A stretch of 64,000 nucleotides of DNA, taken from assembly GCF_000158195.2 (NCBI RefSeq), contig NZ_GL987988.1, positions 641,747 through 705,746 of the forward strand, read 5' to 3'. Made by a program: the position numbers and the translations under genes. Within the stretch, counting starts at the first letter, position 1. Each line of letters starts with the position of its first letter. Shown piece after piece: positions 43,440 to 52,647 of this stretch. The stretch comes from Fusobacterium mortiferum ATCC 9817 (lineage in GTDB: Bacteria > Fusobacteriota > Fusobacteriia > Fusobacteriales > Fusobacteriaceae). The notes under the pieces are model-generated. The model ran no database searches, was not told the DNA's origin, and saw only the letters and a list, made by a program, of their open reading frames with translations.

Positions 43440-44270
43440 ATGTTAGAGGAATTTTTAAGTAATGTAGATATTGGAACTTTTATATTTTTAGGAATAGCTT
43501 GTTTTATAGCAGCATTTATAGATGCAGTTGCTGGTGGAGGAGGGCTTATCACTGTCCCTGCTTATTTAGCTTCTGGAATACCACCTCATATAGCTCTAGG
43601 GACTAATAAGGTATCTTCAAGTATAGGAACAGTGGCAAGTGCTTTAAAATTTGCTACTTCTGGAAAAGTCAATTGGGAACTTTCAAAAAAAATAATGCCA
43701 TTTTCTTTAGTTGGAGCTTTATTGGGAGTGAAGACAGTAGTATTAATAGATTCAAAATATCTTTACCCAATAGCGATAGTATTATTACTTTTAGTTTTAA
43801 TCTATACTTTGGTTAATAAAAAAATGGGAGAAGAGAATAATTTCCAAGGATTAAATAAAGGAAATGTTAATGCTGGGAGAGTGATGGGACTTACAATGGG
43901 ATTTTATGATGGATTTTTTGGTCCAGGAACAGGTTCTTTTTTAATTTTTGCTCTGATTAGAATTTTTAAACTAGATTTTACTAATGCCAGTGGAAATGCA
44001 AAAATTTTAAACCTTACAAGTAATCTTGCTAGTATGTTCTTATTTATTTTCCTTGGAAAAGTTAATTTTTTCTACTCAGTTCCAATTGGAATAATTATGA
44101 TATTTGGAGCTACTTTGGGAGCTAAGACAGCTGTTACAAAGGGAACTAAATTTATAAAACCAATGTTTTTAATTGTAACTTCAATAGTTTTAGTGAAAAT
44201 GATAGCTGAATCTATGTTTGGAATAGATGTAGGTGGATTGATAAAGGCGTTTTTCTTAACTTTGTTGTGA
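43440..44270 (+). CDS. TauE/SafE-family membrane permease
   Basis: A 276-residue membrane protein with about eight helices. The TauE/SafE signature is the N-terminal FIDAVAGGGGLITVPAYLA, with LGTNKVSSSIGTVASALKF, and a second repeat GFYDGFFGPGTGSFL. The family moves organosulfonates, sulfite or small anions; substrate unknown here. GGAGG precedes the ATG. It is separated from sepF by a terminator and followed by repeat copy 1. Confidence 0.9.
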   Translation: MLEEFLSNVDIGTFIFLGIACFIAAFIDAVAGGGGLITVPAYLASGIPPHIALGTNKVSSSIGTVASALKFATSGKVNWELSKKIMPFSLVGALLGVKTVVLIDSKYLYPIAIVLLLLVLIYTLVNKKMGEENNFQGLNKGNVNAGRVMGLTMGFYDGFFGPGTGSFLIFALIRIFKLDFTNASGNAKILNLTSNLASMFLFIFLGKVNFFYSVPIGIIMIFGATLGAKTAVTKGTKFIKPMFLIVTSIVLVKMIAESMFGIDVGGLIKAFFLTLL

Positions 44271-44298
44271 TTATTTATCTGCTTTAGATTAAAAAAAA

Positions 44299-44460
44299 GA
44301 AAACTAAGAATTGTTCCATATTTTAAGAAGTTGATTAACTACGAGCTTATCTCACTAAAAATGTAAGAGTTAAGTCTTCGACTTATTGCATTTTTTAGTG
44401 TTCGATTTCGCTGAGTTAATCTAACTTCTCTTCATAAATTACACAATTCTTTGAGTTTTT
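44299..44460. repeat. Multi-hairpin intergenic repeat, copy 1
   Basis: About 162 bp, starting 29 bp after the stop of the TauE/SafE gene. The outer arms GAAAACTAAGAATTGT and ACAATTCTTTGAGTTTT pair, the second stem pairs AGAAGTTGATTAACT with AGTTAATCTAACTTCT, and the central stem pairs ACTAAAAATGTAA with TTGCATTTTTTAGT. Two more copies lie at 49838 and 54241. Confidence 0.9.
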
Positions 44461-44523
44461 TAGTTAATATTATTTGAATAATTATTAAATTGTTTTATTT
44501 TTAGATTTTAATTTAAAATTTTC

Positions 44524-45003
44524 TTATAGTTCCCAGTATAGTTTTTCACATTGTATTTCATATCCAGTATAGTAATTTAAGTGAATAGCTCCTAATTTTG
44601 TATAGAGATTTTTAGCTCTATCATTTCCACACATTACAGAAACACTGATACCTTTGTATCCTTTTTCTCTAGCATAATCTTTTAGTTGATTTATTATTTT
44701 TGTTCCTATTCCCTTTCCCTTATATTCATCTTTCATATGTAAAGAATCTAAGTAAAGAGTAGACTCCATATTTTTATCTGGAGTAAAAGCACCAAATCCT
44801 AAAAAAATATCTCCTTCAAAAGCTCCAAAAATACCATTGTTATCCTTTGTTATATAATTTTTCCAAATAGGATTGAATTTTTTTACAGTAATAGTATCTA
44901 AAATTTTAGCTGGAATTATTCCATTGTATGTAGCTCTCCAGCTCTTAACATAAAGCTTAGCCATCTCATCTATATCTTTTTCTATTAATAATCTAATCTT
45001 CAT
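44524..45003 (-). CDS. GNAT-family N-acetyltransferase
   Basis: A 159-residue acetyltransferase with the CoA-binding motif DEYKGKGIGTKIINQL (R/Q-x-x-G-x-G/A form: KGKGIGT) and SVMCGNDRAKNLYTKLGA. Substrate not predictable. It starts 2 bp after the HAD phosphatase gene stop, transcribed leftward with it. Confidence 0.9.
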   Translation of the reverse strand: MKIRLLIEKDIDEMAKLYVKSWRATYNGIIPAKILDTITVKKFNPIWKNYITKDNNGIFGAFEGDIFLGFGAFTPDKNMESTLYLDSLHMKDEYKGKGIGTKIINQLKDYAREKGYKGISVSVMCGNDRAKNLYTKLGAIHLNYYTGYEIQCEKLYWEL

Positions 45004-45005
45004 TT

Positions 45006-45818
45006 TTACCTCTTATTAAAAATTAAATTTTCAATTAAATAAGCCATTCCACCTTCATCATTAGATTTAGATATGAAAGAGCAAACTTTCTTGATATCCT
45101 CATTGGCATTTTCAACACAAGCAGCTAGTCCAGCAGCTTTTAGCATAGGTAAATCGTTATATGAATCTCCTACAGCAATACTTTCTTCTATCTTCATACC
45201 AAGAGTTTCTACTAAATTTTTTAGAGCAACTCCCTTGTCTACTCCAAGTTTTGTAACCTCTAAGAAAAAAGGTTTAGAGATAGCTATACTATATTTATCT
45301 CCATACTTTTCTTTTAATTTTTTCTCTACCTCTTTTAAATAACTTGGTTCTTCTAATATCATACATTTTACTGCTGGTTTATTTACAGCCTCTTTAAAAT
45401 TTTTAACAATTTTGTGAGGCATTTTTGTAAGAGTAACCTCTACGTCTATATATTCACTTTCTGTTTCAGAAATAATTTCATCATCAATATATGTAAGGAT
45501 ATGACAACTGTTTTCCTTAGCAAAGTCGTACATCAAATGTAAATCCTCTTTTGTAAGACTCTCTTCAAAAATATGCTCTCCACTTTTACAATTTGTAATG
45601 ATAGAACCATTGAAAGATAGAATAAAACTTCCATATTTTTCAAGCTCTAACTCTTTAGCTAAATCATACATAGCAAAAGTAGGTCTACCAGAAGCAAGAA
45701 CAAATTTTATTCCAGCCTCTTGAGCCTTCATTATAGCTTCTTTATCAATTTGAGAGATTTTTTTCTCTGAATTTAAAAGAGTATCATCTAAATCTGTAAA
45801 AATAATTTTATAAGACAA
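45006..45818 (-). CDS. Cof-type HAD-IIB sugar phosphatase
   Basis: A 270-residue hydrolase of the HAD superfamily. Motif I is FTDLDDTLLNSEKK, motif II VLASGRPT, and motifs III/IV VGDSYNDLPML. The cap is of the C2B type found in Cof/YbiV-like sugar-phosphate and flavin phosphatases. The start is TTG with GAGGTGG upstream. It forms a two-gene leftward operon with the GNAT gene. Substrate unknown. Confidence 0.93.
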   Translation of the reverse strand: MSYKIIFTDLDDTLLNSEKKISQIDKEAIMKAQEAGIKFVLASGRPTFAMYDLAKELELEKYGSFILSFNGSIITNCKSGEHIFEESLTKEDLHLMYDFAKENSCHILTYIDDEIISETESEYIDVEVTLTKMPHKIVKNFKEAVNKPAVKCMILEEPSYLKEVEKKLKEKYGDKYSIAISKPFFLEVTKLGVDKGVALKNLVETLGMKIEESIAVGDSYNDLPMLKAAGLAACVENANEDIKKVCSFISKSNDEGGMAYLIENLIFNKR

Positions 45819-45873
45819 AGTACCACCTCAATTTTTTATTTTTATTATAACATATTAGTAATTTTTTTTCTAT

Positions 45874-45901
45874 TTGAAGAATGGAGAATAAATGGTATAA
45901 T
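45874..45901 (+). promoter_or_regulatory. Promoter of the pilT-hemZ operon
   Basis: TTGAAG (45874-45879), 16-bp spacer, TATAAT (45896-45901). Confidence 0.65.
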
Positions 45902-45945
45902 ATAGAGTAAAGTCTACACACTAACTGAATAAATGGAGGGGTAAT

Positions 45946-46962
45946 ATGTTATTTGAAGAACTTTTAACATCAGCAAGGGAACAAAGAGCATCAGATATAC
46001 ACCTAGTATATGGAGAATTACCAACATTTAGAGTAAATGGCGAGCTTATTAAAATAGGAGATGAGCTTGTAAATAAAAGATTTCTATCTCTTATTGTAGA
46101 TTTGGTTTTAAGTGAGAGAGAAAGAAATATTTTTTATCAAAACAGGGAGTTAGATTGTAGTTTTGAAGATTCTAACAATTTAAGGTACAGAGGAAATTTT
46201 CATTGGGAGAGAGGTAATATTGGAATATCTATAAGGCTCATTGAAAATAGTATAAAATCTATGGAAGAGTTAGGATTACCTAAAATATTAAAAAAATTGA
46301 TAGAGAGTAAAAAGGGACTTATTTTAATAACAGGACCTAGTGGAAGTGGTAAAAGCACAACATTAGCTTCTATGGTAGAGGAGCTAAACAGTACTAAAAA
46401 CCTTAATATCATTACATTGGAGGATCCTATAGAATATCTTTTTAAGAGTAAAAAATCTCTTATTAGACAGAGGGAGATTGGAAGAGATACCCACTCTTTT
46501 GCTCAAGGACTAAAAAGTGTATTAAGGCAGGACCCTGATGTGATAATGGTAGGAGAGTTAAGAGATAGAGAGAGTATAGCAGCAGCTCTTACAGCTAGTG
46601 AAACAGGGCATTTAGTGTTAGGAACATTGCATACGAATAGTGCTAGTGAAACTATAAGTAGGATTGTAGATGTTTTTCCTACTGAAGAGCAAAATGAGAT
46701 AAGAGTAAAACTAGCTACTACATTAAAGGGAGTAGTTAGTCAAAGATTAGTAAGAACTAAAGAGAGAAGAAGAGGGGCTTATGAGATATTGCTATCTATT
46801 CCAGCAGTATCGAATTTAATTTTAGGAAACAAGCTCAATCAAATAGATAGTGTGATAGAGAGTAATAAAAAAATGGGAATGATTTTAATGAGAAATTATT
46901 TAGAGGACTTATATTCTCAAAATATAATTTCCAAAGAAGAGTATATAGATAATTTAAGGTAG
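45946..46962 (+). CDS. pilT: Type IV pilus retraction ATPase PilT-like
   Basis: A 338-residue hexameric ATPase of the PilT type. It has the N-terminal RASDIHLVYGELPTFRVNG, Walker A GPSGSGKSTTLAS, the Asp box ITLEDPIEYLF, Walker B RQDPDVIMVGELRD and the His box TGHLVLGTLHTNSA. PilT depolymerises the pilin fibre. No other pilus gene is in the window, so the machine is encoded elsewhere. GGAGGGG precedes the ATG. Confidence 0.94.
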   Translation: MLFEELLTSAREQRASDIHLVYGELPTFRVNGELIKIGDELVNKRFLSLIVDLVLSERERNIFYQNRELDCSFEDSNNLRYRGNFHWERGNIGISIRLIENSIKSMEELGLPKILKKLIESKKGLILITGPSGSGKSTTLASMVEELNSTKNLNIITLEDPIEYLFKSKKSLIRQREIGRDTHSFAQGLKSVLRQDPDVIMVGELRDRESIAAALTASETGHLVLGTLHTNSASETISRIVDVFPTEEQNEIRVKLATTLKGVVSQRLVRTKERRRGAYEILLSIPAVSNLILGNKLNQIDSVIESNKKMGMILMRNYLEDLYSQNIISKEEYIDNLR

Positions 46963-46974
46963 TTGGAGGAGAAA

Positions 46975-48378
46975 GTGATAATCAATTCAAATTTTCAAAT
47001 GAATCATAGAAGTATAGAGGAATTTGCAAGGGTAATGGTTCCTGAGGCTTTGGATAAAAATTTAGATATAGAGATAGAGAGAGAAAATGGAGATATAGTA
47101 GTTAGATTAGAGATAGATGGAAGAGTAGAATTCTTTAGATATCCAGACCAAAATGGAAAATTTGAAGACCAAGAGATAACAATGACAAAGATACTTATGC
47201 TAAAATTCTTTGGTAAAAAATACTCTTGGGGTGGACTAATGGGAGTAAGACCTACTAAGGTAGTGAGAAGACTTTTAGCATTAGGTTATGGATATGAAGA
47301 GATAAAAAAGATAATGGAAGAGTTTTTGTTAGTAAGTAGAGAAAAGATAGAATTACTTATTGAAATAGTAAAAAAAGAGTTAGAGTTTTTAGATAGAAAA
47401 CATATTAATCTATATATTGGAATCCCATTTTGTCCAACAAAGTGTAAATACTGCTCTTTTGCTTCATATGAGATAGGAAGTGGAGTTGGAAGATATTACA
47501 ATGATTTTGTAAAGACTCTCCTTGATGAGATAGAGCTTACAGGAAAGTTTTTAAGAGAGGAAAATTTTAAAATCTCTTCTCTATATATTGGGGGAGGAAC
47601 TCCAAGTACCCTTATTGAAAAGGATTTAGAAGATGTATTGAAAGCTGTAAATACTCATATAGATATGAGTGATGTAAGAGAGTTTACATTTGAAGCTGGA
47701 AGAGAGGATACTCTAACTGATGAAAAATTAGAGATAGCTAAAAAATATGGAGTGGATAGAATAAGCCTAAATCCTCAAACATTTAAAGTGGAAACTCTTA
47801 GAAAGGTAAATAGAAAGTTTGATAGAGAAAACTTTGAAAAATATTTTAAAAAAGCTAAAGAGTTAGGATTTATTGTAAATATGGATATTATTGTAGGACT
47901 TCCTGATGAAACAACTGAAGATATACTATATACTCTTGGAGAATTGGAAAAATTTGATATAGAGAACTTGACAATTCATACTCTTGCTTTCAAAAGAGCT
48001 TCAAACTTATTTAAGGAGAGCCAAGATAGAGTGGAGTTAGATGGAAAAACTATCACAGAGGCAATAAAGAGATTGGTAGAGAAAAAAGATATACATCCTT
48101 ACTATATGTACAGACAGAAAAATATTATGGAGTGGGGAGAGAATATTGGATACTCAAAACTTGGCTGTGAATCAGTTTTTAACATAGAGATGATAGAAGA
48201 AAATCAATCTACTATGGGACTAGGTGGTGGAGCTATCACTAAGATTGTAATACCTGAAAATGAGTATAGAGATTATATTGAAAGATATGTAAATCCTAAA
48301 GACCCAGCTCTATATATTAGAGAGATGAGCGAGAGAATGGAAGCTAAGAAAGATTTATTTTTAAAATTAAAAAAATAA
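46975..48378 (+). CDS. hemZ: HemZ-like coproporphyrinogen III dehydrogenase (radical SAM)
   Basis: A 467-residue radical SAM enzyme. The Fe-S motif is IPFCPTKCKYCSFAS (CxxxCxxC), preceded by YSWGGLMGVRPTKVVRRLL, which is typical of HemZ, and followed by SLYIGGGTPST and VNMDIIVGLPDET. HemZ proteins have been linked to oxygen-independent heme synthesis, but many family members are heme chaperone-like or unproven. I chose GTG at 46975, spaced from GGAGGAG; a TTG at 46963 is in frame but lies within the ribosome site. It is 12 bp downstream of pilT. Confidence 0.88.
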   Translation: MIINSNFQMNHRSIEEFARVMVPEALDKNLDIEIERENGDIVVRLEIDGRVEFFRYPDQNGKFEDQEITMTKILMLKFFGKKYSWGGLMGVRPTKVVRRLLALGYGYEEIKKIMEEFLLVSREKIELLIEIVKKELEFLDRKHINLYIGIPFCPTKCKYCSFASYEIGSGVGRYYNDFVKTLLDEIELTGKFLREENFKISSLYIGGGTPSTLIEKDLEDVLKAVNTHIDMSDVREFTFEAGREDTLTDEKLEIAKKYGVDRISLNPQTFKVETLRKVNRKFDRENFEKYFKKAKELGFIVNMDIIVGLPDETTEDILYTLGELEKFDIENLTIHTLAFKRASNLFKESQDRVELDGKTITEAIKRLVEKKDIHPYYMYRQKNIMEWGENIGYSKLGCESVFNIEMIEENQSTMGLGGGAITKIVIPENEYRDYIERYVNPKDPALYIREMSERMEAKKDLFLKLKK

Positions 48379-48388
48379 GGAGAGTTCT

Positions 48389-48910
48389 ATGAAAAAAATT
48401 TTAGGAATCTTATTTATTATTTTCTTAAATTTTAGTATAACATATGGAAATCCTTTTGAAAATAATGAGAGTTTTGATATAATAATGAGTGATAATGTTT
48501 TAGATGAAAATAGTAAGTATTTAGATATAAATACTGCATCTAAAGAGGAGATGTCTAATTTTGGAGTGACAACAAGGTTAGCTAGGCTTATTGTGGAGTA
48601 TAGAGAGCAGACAGGTGGATTTAAAAATCTAAATGAGTTGAAAAGAATAAAAGGAATAGGACAAGCTACCTTTGATAAGTTAAGAAAAAAACTTATGATA
48701 AAGACTCAGATAGAGAAAAAACCTCTTTATATAAATGAAGCTAATGATACTCTTTTAGAGTACTATGGGTTTGATAAAAAAGAGATAAAAGATATTAGAA
48801 AATACCTAAATAAAAATGGTAGAATCAATAGTAATTTAGACTTGATGAAAGTATTGAGTGAAAAAAATTATAGAAAGTATAAATCAATTATTAAATATGA
48901 TAAATTTTAG
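48389..48910 (+). CDS. ComEA-like helix-hairpin-helix protein with signal sequence
   Basis: A 173-residue protein with an N-terminal signal or anchor (about residues 3-20). The helix-hairpin-helix pair (LDINTASKEEMSNFG, GGFKNLNELKRIKGIGQAT) is the DNA-binding fold of ComEA. A C-terminal extension of about 55 residues is not in ComEA. A role in DNA uptake at the surface would match the pilT gene upstream. ComEA-like proteins also occur in non-competent bacteria. GGAGAG precedes the ATG, 10 bp after hemZ. Confidence 0.82.
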   Translation: MKKILGILFIIFLNFSITYGNPFENNESFDIIMSDNVLDENSKYLDINTASKEEMSNFGVTTRLARLIVEYREQTGGFKNLNELKRIKGIGQATFDKLRKKLMIKTQIEKKPLYINEANDTLLEYYGFDKKEIKDIRKYLNKNGRINSNLDLMKVLSEKNYRKYKSIIKYDKF

Positions 48911-48928
48911 AAAGAGAGTGATACAAGA

Positions 48929-49816
48929 ATGGGAAAACTAATAAGAGGAGTAAGTAAAAACGCTAGATTTTTTGTTGTGGATACAACTGATATAGTTCAA
49001 GAGGCACAAAATATTCATAAGTGTAGTCCGACAGCTATTGATGCCTTTGGAAGACTACTTACAGCAGGGGTAATAATGGGAAGTACATTAAAAGGTAATG
49101 ATGTACTAACTCTTAGAACAGATACAAATGGATTATTAAATAATATGGTAGTAACTGCAGATGCCAATGGAGGAGTAAAAGGGTATTTATCAAATCCAAT
49201 TGCTGATGTCCCTTTAAAAGATAATGGAAAATCAGATGTAGGAGGATTAGTAGGACAAGGAATACTTAAAATAATCAAAGATATGGGACTAAAAGAGCCA
49301 TATGTAGGATTATCAGAGATAAATTCTGGAGAGATAGCTCAAGATTTAGCTTATTATTTTTATAACTCTGAACAAACTCCAACTGTAATAGCATTGGGAG
49401 TAAAGTTAAAAAATGAAAATACAGTAGAATATGCTGGGGGATATATGATTCAACTTCTTCCAGGAGCAGAAGATGAATTTATAACAGCTTTAGAGCAAAA
49501 AATAGGAGCTATTAGACCTATGACAGAACTTATGGCTGGTGGAATGGATATAAAGAGAATAGCAAAGCTTTTATATGAGGATATGAATGATGAAACTTAT
49601 GAAAGATTAGTAGAGCCATATGAAATATTAGAAGAAAAAGATGTAAAATATAGCTGTAATTGTTCAAGTGATAAATTTTATAGAGGACTTATAACTTTAG
49701 GAAAAGAGCAATTAAAGGATATATTTAGTAAAGAGAAAGAGTTAGAAGCAGAGTGTCACTTCTGTGGAAAAAAATATAAATTTAAAGAGGAAGATTTTTC
49801 AGAGATTTTAAAATAA
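48929..49816 (+). CDS. hslO: Hsp33 redox-activated chaperone
   Basis: A 295-residue Hsp33. The N-terminal domain has FGRLLTAGVIMGSTLKGND and NPIADVPLKDNGKSDVGGLVG, and the C-terminal zinc/redox switch has the CxC (SCNCSS) and CxxC (CHFCGKK) motifs. Oxidation of these Cys releases zinc and activates holdase function. It is the last gene of the pilT-hemZ unit, and repeat copy 2 follows 22 bp downstream. Confidence 0.95.
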   Translation: MGKLIRGVSKNARFFVVDTTDIVQEAQNIHKCSPTAIDAFGRLLTAGVIMGSTLKGNDVLTLRTDTNGLLNNMVVTADANGGVKGYLSNPIADVPLKDNGKSDVGGLVGQGILKIIKDMGLKEPYVGLSEINSGEIAQDLAYYFYNSEQTPTVIALGVKLKNENTVEYAGGYMIQLLPGAEDEFITALEQKIGAIRPMTELMAGGMDIKRIAKLLYEDMNDETYERLVEPYEILEEKDVKYSCNCSSDKFYRGLITLGKEQLKDIFSKEKELEAECHFCGKKYKFKEEDFSEILK

Positions 49817-49837
49817 TTATTTATCTTTTTTTGAAGA

Positions 49838-49998
49838 GAAAACAAAGAATTGTTCCAGACTACAAGAAGTTGTTTAACTATGGCTTACTTCACTAAAAAC
49901 ACAAGGGTTAAGTCTTTGACTTATTGTGTTTTTTAGCGTTCAGTTTCACTGAGTTAATCTAACTTCTCTCCATAATTTCCACAATTCTTTGAGTTTTC
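49838..49998. repeat. Multi-hairpin intergenic repeat, copy 2
   Basis: About 161 bp, starting 22 bp after the hslO stop. Arms GAAAACAAAGAATTGT/ACAATTCTTTGAGTTTTC; second stem AGAAGTTGTTTAACT/AGTTAATCTAACTTCT; central stem CTAAAAACACAA/TTGTGTTTTTTAG. In the central stem the bases that differ from copy 3 change on both sides and keep pairing. Confidence 0.92.
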
Positions 49999-50057
49999 TC
50001 TCATTAAGATATGTAAGCTAAATAATTATTTAATATTATTTATTGGAGAGAAAGAGG

Positions 50058-50681
50058 ATGAAATTTAACTATATAGATATAGAGAATTGGAAGAGAAAAG
50101 CTCACTATAGACACTATTTAGATGATATTCCTTGTACTTATAGTATGACAACTAAATTAGATGTTACTAAGATAGTGACAGAGCAAAAAAAGATATATCC
50201 AACTATGCTTTACCATATAACAAAAATAGTAAATAGATATGAAGAGTTTAGAACTGTATTAGATAGCGAGGGAAAAGTAGGATATTTTGATGAGATGTTA
50301 CCTTGCTATACAGTTTTTTATAAAGAGAGTGAAACTTTTTCAAATATTTGGACTGAATACTCAGAAGATTATGAGGTATTTTGTAAAAATTATAGAGATG
50401 ATATTGAAAAATATGGGAAAAATTTGGAGATGGAAGGGAAGCCGAATACTCCTATAAACAGTTTTCCCATTTCAATGATACCTTGGGAAAGTTTTGAGGG
50501 CTTTAATCTCAATCTACAAAAGGGATATGGATATCTACTTCCAATTTTTACTCTTGGAAAATATTTTAAAGATGGAGAAAAATATTTAATGCCAATATCT
50601 ATACAGGTACATCATTCTGTTTGTGATGGATTTCATTTTTGTAGATTTTTAGACAGTTTAAGAAAATCATTAGGAGAGTAG
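50058..50681 (+). CDS. Chloramphenicol acetyltransferase-like protein (type A CAT family)
   Basis: A 207-residue protein that resembles CAT trimers along its length: NYIDIENWKRKAHYRHYL at the N-terminus, SMIPWESFEGFNLN in the middle and the active-site HHSVCDGFHFCRFL with the catalytic His. CAT acetylates chloramphenicol; some chromosomal family members act on other substrates. It is flanked by housekeeping genes and lacks insertion sequences, so it looks ancestral rather than newly acquired, and resistance cannot be assumed. The ATG at 50058 follows GGAGAG. Confidence 0.9.
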   Translation: MKFNYIDIENWKRKAHYRHYLDDIPCTYSMTTKLDVTKIVTEQKKIYPTMLYHITKIVNRYEEFRTVLDSEGKVGYFDEMLPCYTVFYKESETFSNIWTEYSEDYEVFCKNYRDDIEKYGKNLEMEGKPNTPINSFPISMIPWESFEGFNLNLQKGYGYLLPIFTLGKYFKDGEKYLMPISIQVHHSVCDGFHFCRFLDSLRKSLGE

Positions 50682-50682
50682 T

Positions 50683-51441
50683 ATGAAGTTGATAGATTCG
50701 CATGCTCACTTAGATAATGAACAATTTGATGAGGATAGAGCAGAGGTTTTAGAGAGAATAAAGGAGAATTTAGAGTTTGCTGTAAATATTGGATATGATA
50801 TAGAGAGTAGTAGAAGAAGTGTAAAATATGCCAATGAGAATGATTTTATATATGCAGTAGTTGGAGTACACCCTATTGATATAGAGGGGTATTCTGATGA
50901 GGTAGAAAAAGAGTTAGAAGAGTTGGCTAGTGATAAAAAAGTTTTAGCAATAGGAGAGATAGGACTGGATTATCACTGGATGACTCAACCTAAAGAAGTA
51001 CAACAAAAATTTTTTAGAAGACAGATGGAATTAGCTAGACGTGTAGGAAAACCTGTTGTAATACACTCTAGAGATGCTATGGAAGATACTTTAACTATTT
51101 TAAAAGAGTTTCCAGATGTGGGAGGAATATTCCACTGCTATCCTGGTTCAGTAGAATCTGCTAAAGAGGTAATAGATAGATATTATCTTGGAATAGGTGG
51201 AGTACTTACTTTTAAAAATGCTAAAACTTTAGTTAAAGTTGTAGAAAATATTTCACTAGATAAATTGATACTAGAAACTGATTGTCCATATATGGCTCCT
51301 ACTCCTCATAGAGGAAAGAGAAATGAACCTATATATGTTCAATATGTAGCTGAAAAAATTGCACAGATAAAGGGAATTTCTGTAGAAGAGGTAGCTAAAG
51401 CTACTAATGAAAATACTAAAAAAGCTTATAAGATGATATAA
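50683..51441 (+). CDS. tatD: TatD-family metal-dependent hydrolase
   Basis: A 252-residue amidohydrolase-fold nuclease. It begins LIDSHAHLDNEQFDED with the HxH metal motif and has AIGEIGLDYHW, PVVIHSRDAMEDTL, FHCYPGSVES and LILETDCPYMAP. TatD proteins are 3'-5' DNases/RNases or D-aminoacyl-tRNA-type hydrolases. It starts 1 bp after the CAT-like gene. Confidence 0.94.
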   Translation: MKLIDSHAHLDNEQFDEDRAEVLERIKENLEFAVNIGYDIESSRRSVKYANENDFIYAVVGVHPIDIEGYSDEVEKELEELASDKKVLAIGEIGLDYHWMTQPKEVQQKFFRRQMELARRVGKPVVIHSRDAMEDTLTILKEFPDVGGIFHCYPGSVESAKEVIDRYYLGIGGVLTFKNAKTLVKVVENISLDKLILETDCPYMAPTPHRGKRNEPIYVQYVAEKIAQIKGISVEEVAKATNENTKKAYKMI

Positions 51442-51450
51442 GGGGAAAAA

Positions 51451-52275
51451 ATGATAATTTGTCCTGTTTGTAAAAAAGATTTAATTAGAAATGAAAAAAC
51501 TTATAGATGTGAAAATAACCATTCTTTTGATATGGGAAAACAAGGGTATCTAAATCTATTGCTTTCTAACCAAAAACATAGTAAAACTCCTGGAGATGAC
51601 AAGGAGATGGTACTTAGTAGAAAGAGATTTTTAGAAAAAGATTATTACAAAATAATATCTGATAGAGTAAACTCTCTTATCCTTGAAAATCTAGGAGATA
51701 AAAAGAGTGTAGATATTTTAGATATTGGTTGTGGTGAAGGGTATTATACAGGTAATATTAAAAAGTTTTTAGAAAATCTAGGAGTAGAGAGTAATATAAT
51801 AGGGATAGATATCTCTAAGGAAGCTATCATAAGTGCAGCTAAAACATATAAAAATATAGATTGGCTAGTGGCTAGTGCTATGAATATTCCATTGGCTGAT
51901 GAGAGTATGGACTTTGTAATCTGTATGTTTGCTAAAATTGTTCCAGAAGAGAAGATGAGAGTTTTAAAAAATGGTGGAAAGTTGATAGTAGTTTCTACTG
52001 GAGAAAAACACTTAATAGAATTAAAAGAGGTAGTCTATAAAAATGTGAGAACTGATTTTTACTCTCCAGTTGAAGATTTAAAAATATTTAAACATTGTAA
52101 AACTGTCAACTGTACAGGAAAATCTTTTATTACTGAAAATGAGAGTATAAGAAATCTTTTTGATATGACACCATATAAGTGGAGAAGTCCAAAAGATGGA
52201 GTAGAGAGATTGTTCTCTTTAGATAACTTAGAGATTACTATTGATGTAAATATTGATGTATTTGAAAAGGTATAA
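51451..52275 (+). CDS. rlmA: 23S rRNA (guanine-N1)-methyltransferase RlmA-type
   Basis: A 274-residue enzyme. A zinc finger at the N-terminus (CPVCKKDLIRNEKTYRCENN, then H) precedes a Rossmann SAM domain with motif I ILDIGCGEGYYTG. The intervening NLLLSNQKHSKTPGDDKEM is an RlmA hallmark. It methylates G745 or G748 in helix 35, depending on the subtype. Codons end 1 bp before the acpS start. Confidence 0.92.
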   Translation: MIICPVCKKDLIRNEKTYRCENNHSFDMGKQGYLNLLLSNQKHSKTPGDDKEMVLSRKRFLEKDYYKIISDRVNSLILENLGDKKSVDILDIGCGEGYYTGNIKKFLENLGVESNIIGIDISKEAIISAAKTYKNIDWLVASAMNIPLADESMDFVICMFAKIVPEEKMRVLKNGGKLIVVSTGEKHLIELKEVVYKNVRTDFYSPVEDLKIFKHCKTVNCTGKSFITENESIRNLFDMTPYKWRSPKDGVERLFSLDNLEITIDVNIDVFEKV

Positions 52276-52276
52276 G

Positions 52277-52645
52277 ATGATATTAGGTATAGGAAATGAT
52301 ATTGTAGAGATAGCTAGAATAGAGAAGGCTATACAAAATGAGAGCTTTAAAAAAAGAGTGTATACACTGGCTGAGATAGAGCTTATAGAAAAAAAAGGAG
52401 CTGGAAAAATTGCTAGTTATGCAGGAAGATTTTCAGCTAAGGAGGCTATATCAAAGGCTATGGGTACTGGTGTAAGAGGATTTAATCTCATAGATATAGA
52501 GATATTAAATGATGATATAGGAAAACCTTTAGTAGTATTTAAAAATGATTTGAAAGATAAAATGAAAGGTAAAAGAGTAGAGCTATCTATCTCTCATTCA
52601 AGAGAGTATGCTACTGCTGTGGCAATTATTTTAAGAGAGGAGTAA
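52277..52645 (+). CDS. acpS: Holo-[acyl-carrier-protein] synthase
   Basis: A 122-residue enzyme that transfers phosphopantetheine to ACP. It has IGNDIVEIARIEKAI, FSAKEAISKAMGTG and the conserved SISHSREYATAVAI. The ATG at 52277 was chosen because it begins just after the rlmA stop; an upstream in-frame ATG lies inside rlmA. Confidence 0.96.
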   Translation: MILGIGNDIVEIARIEKAIQNESFKKRVYTLAEIELIEKKGAGKIASYAGRFSAKEAISKAMGTGVRGFNLIDIEILNDDIGKPLVVFKNDLKDKMKGKRVELSISHSREYATAVAIILREE

Positions 52646-52647
52646 TT

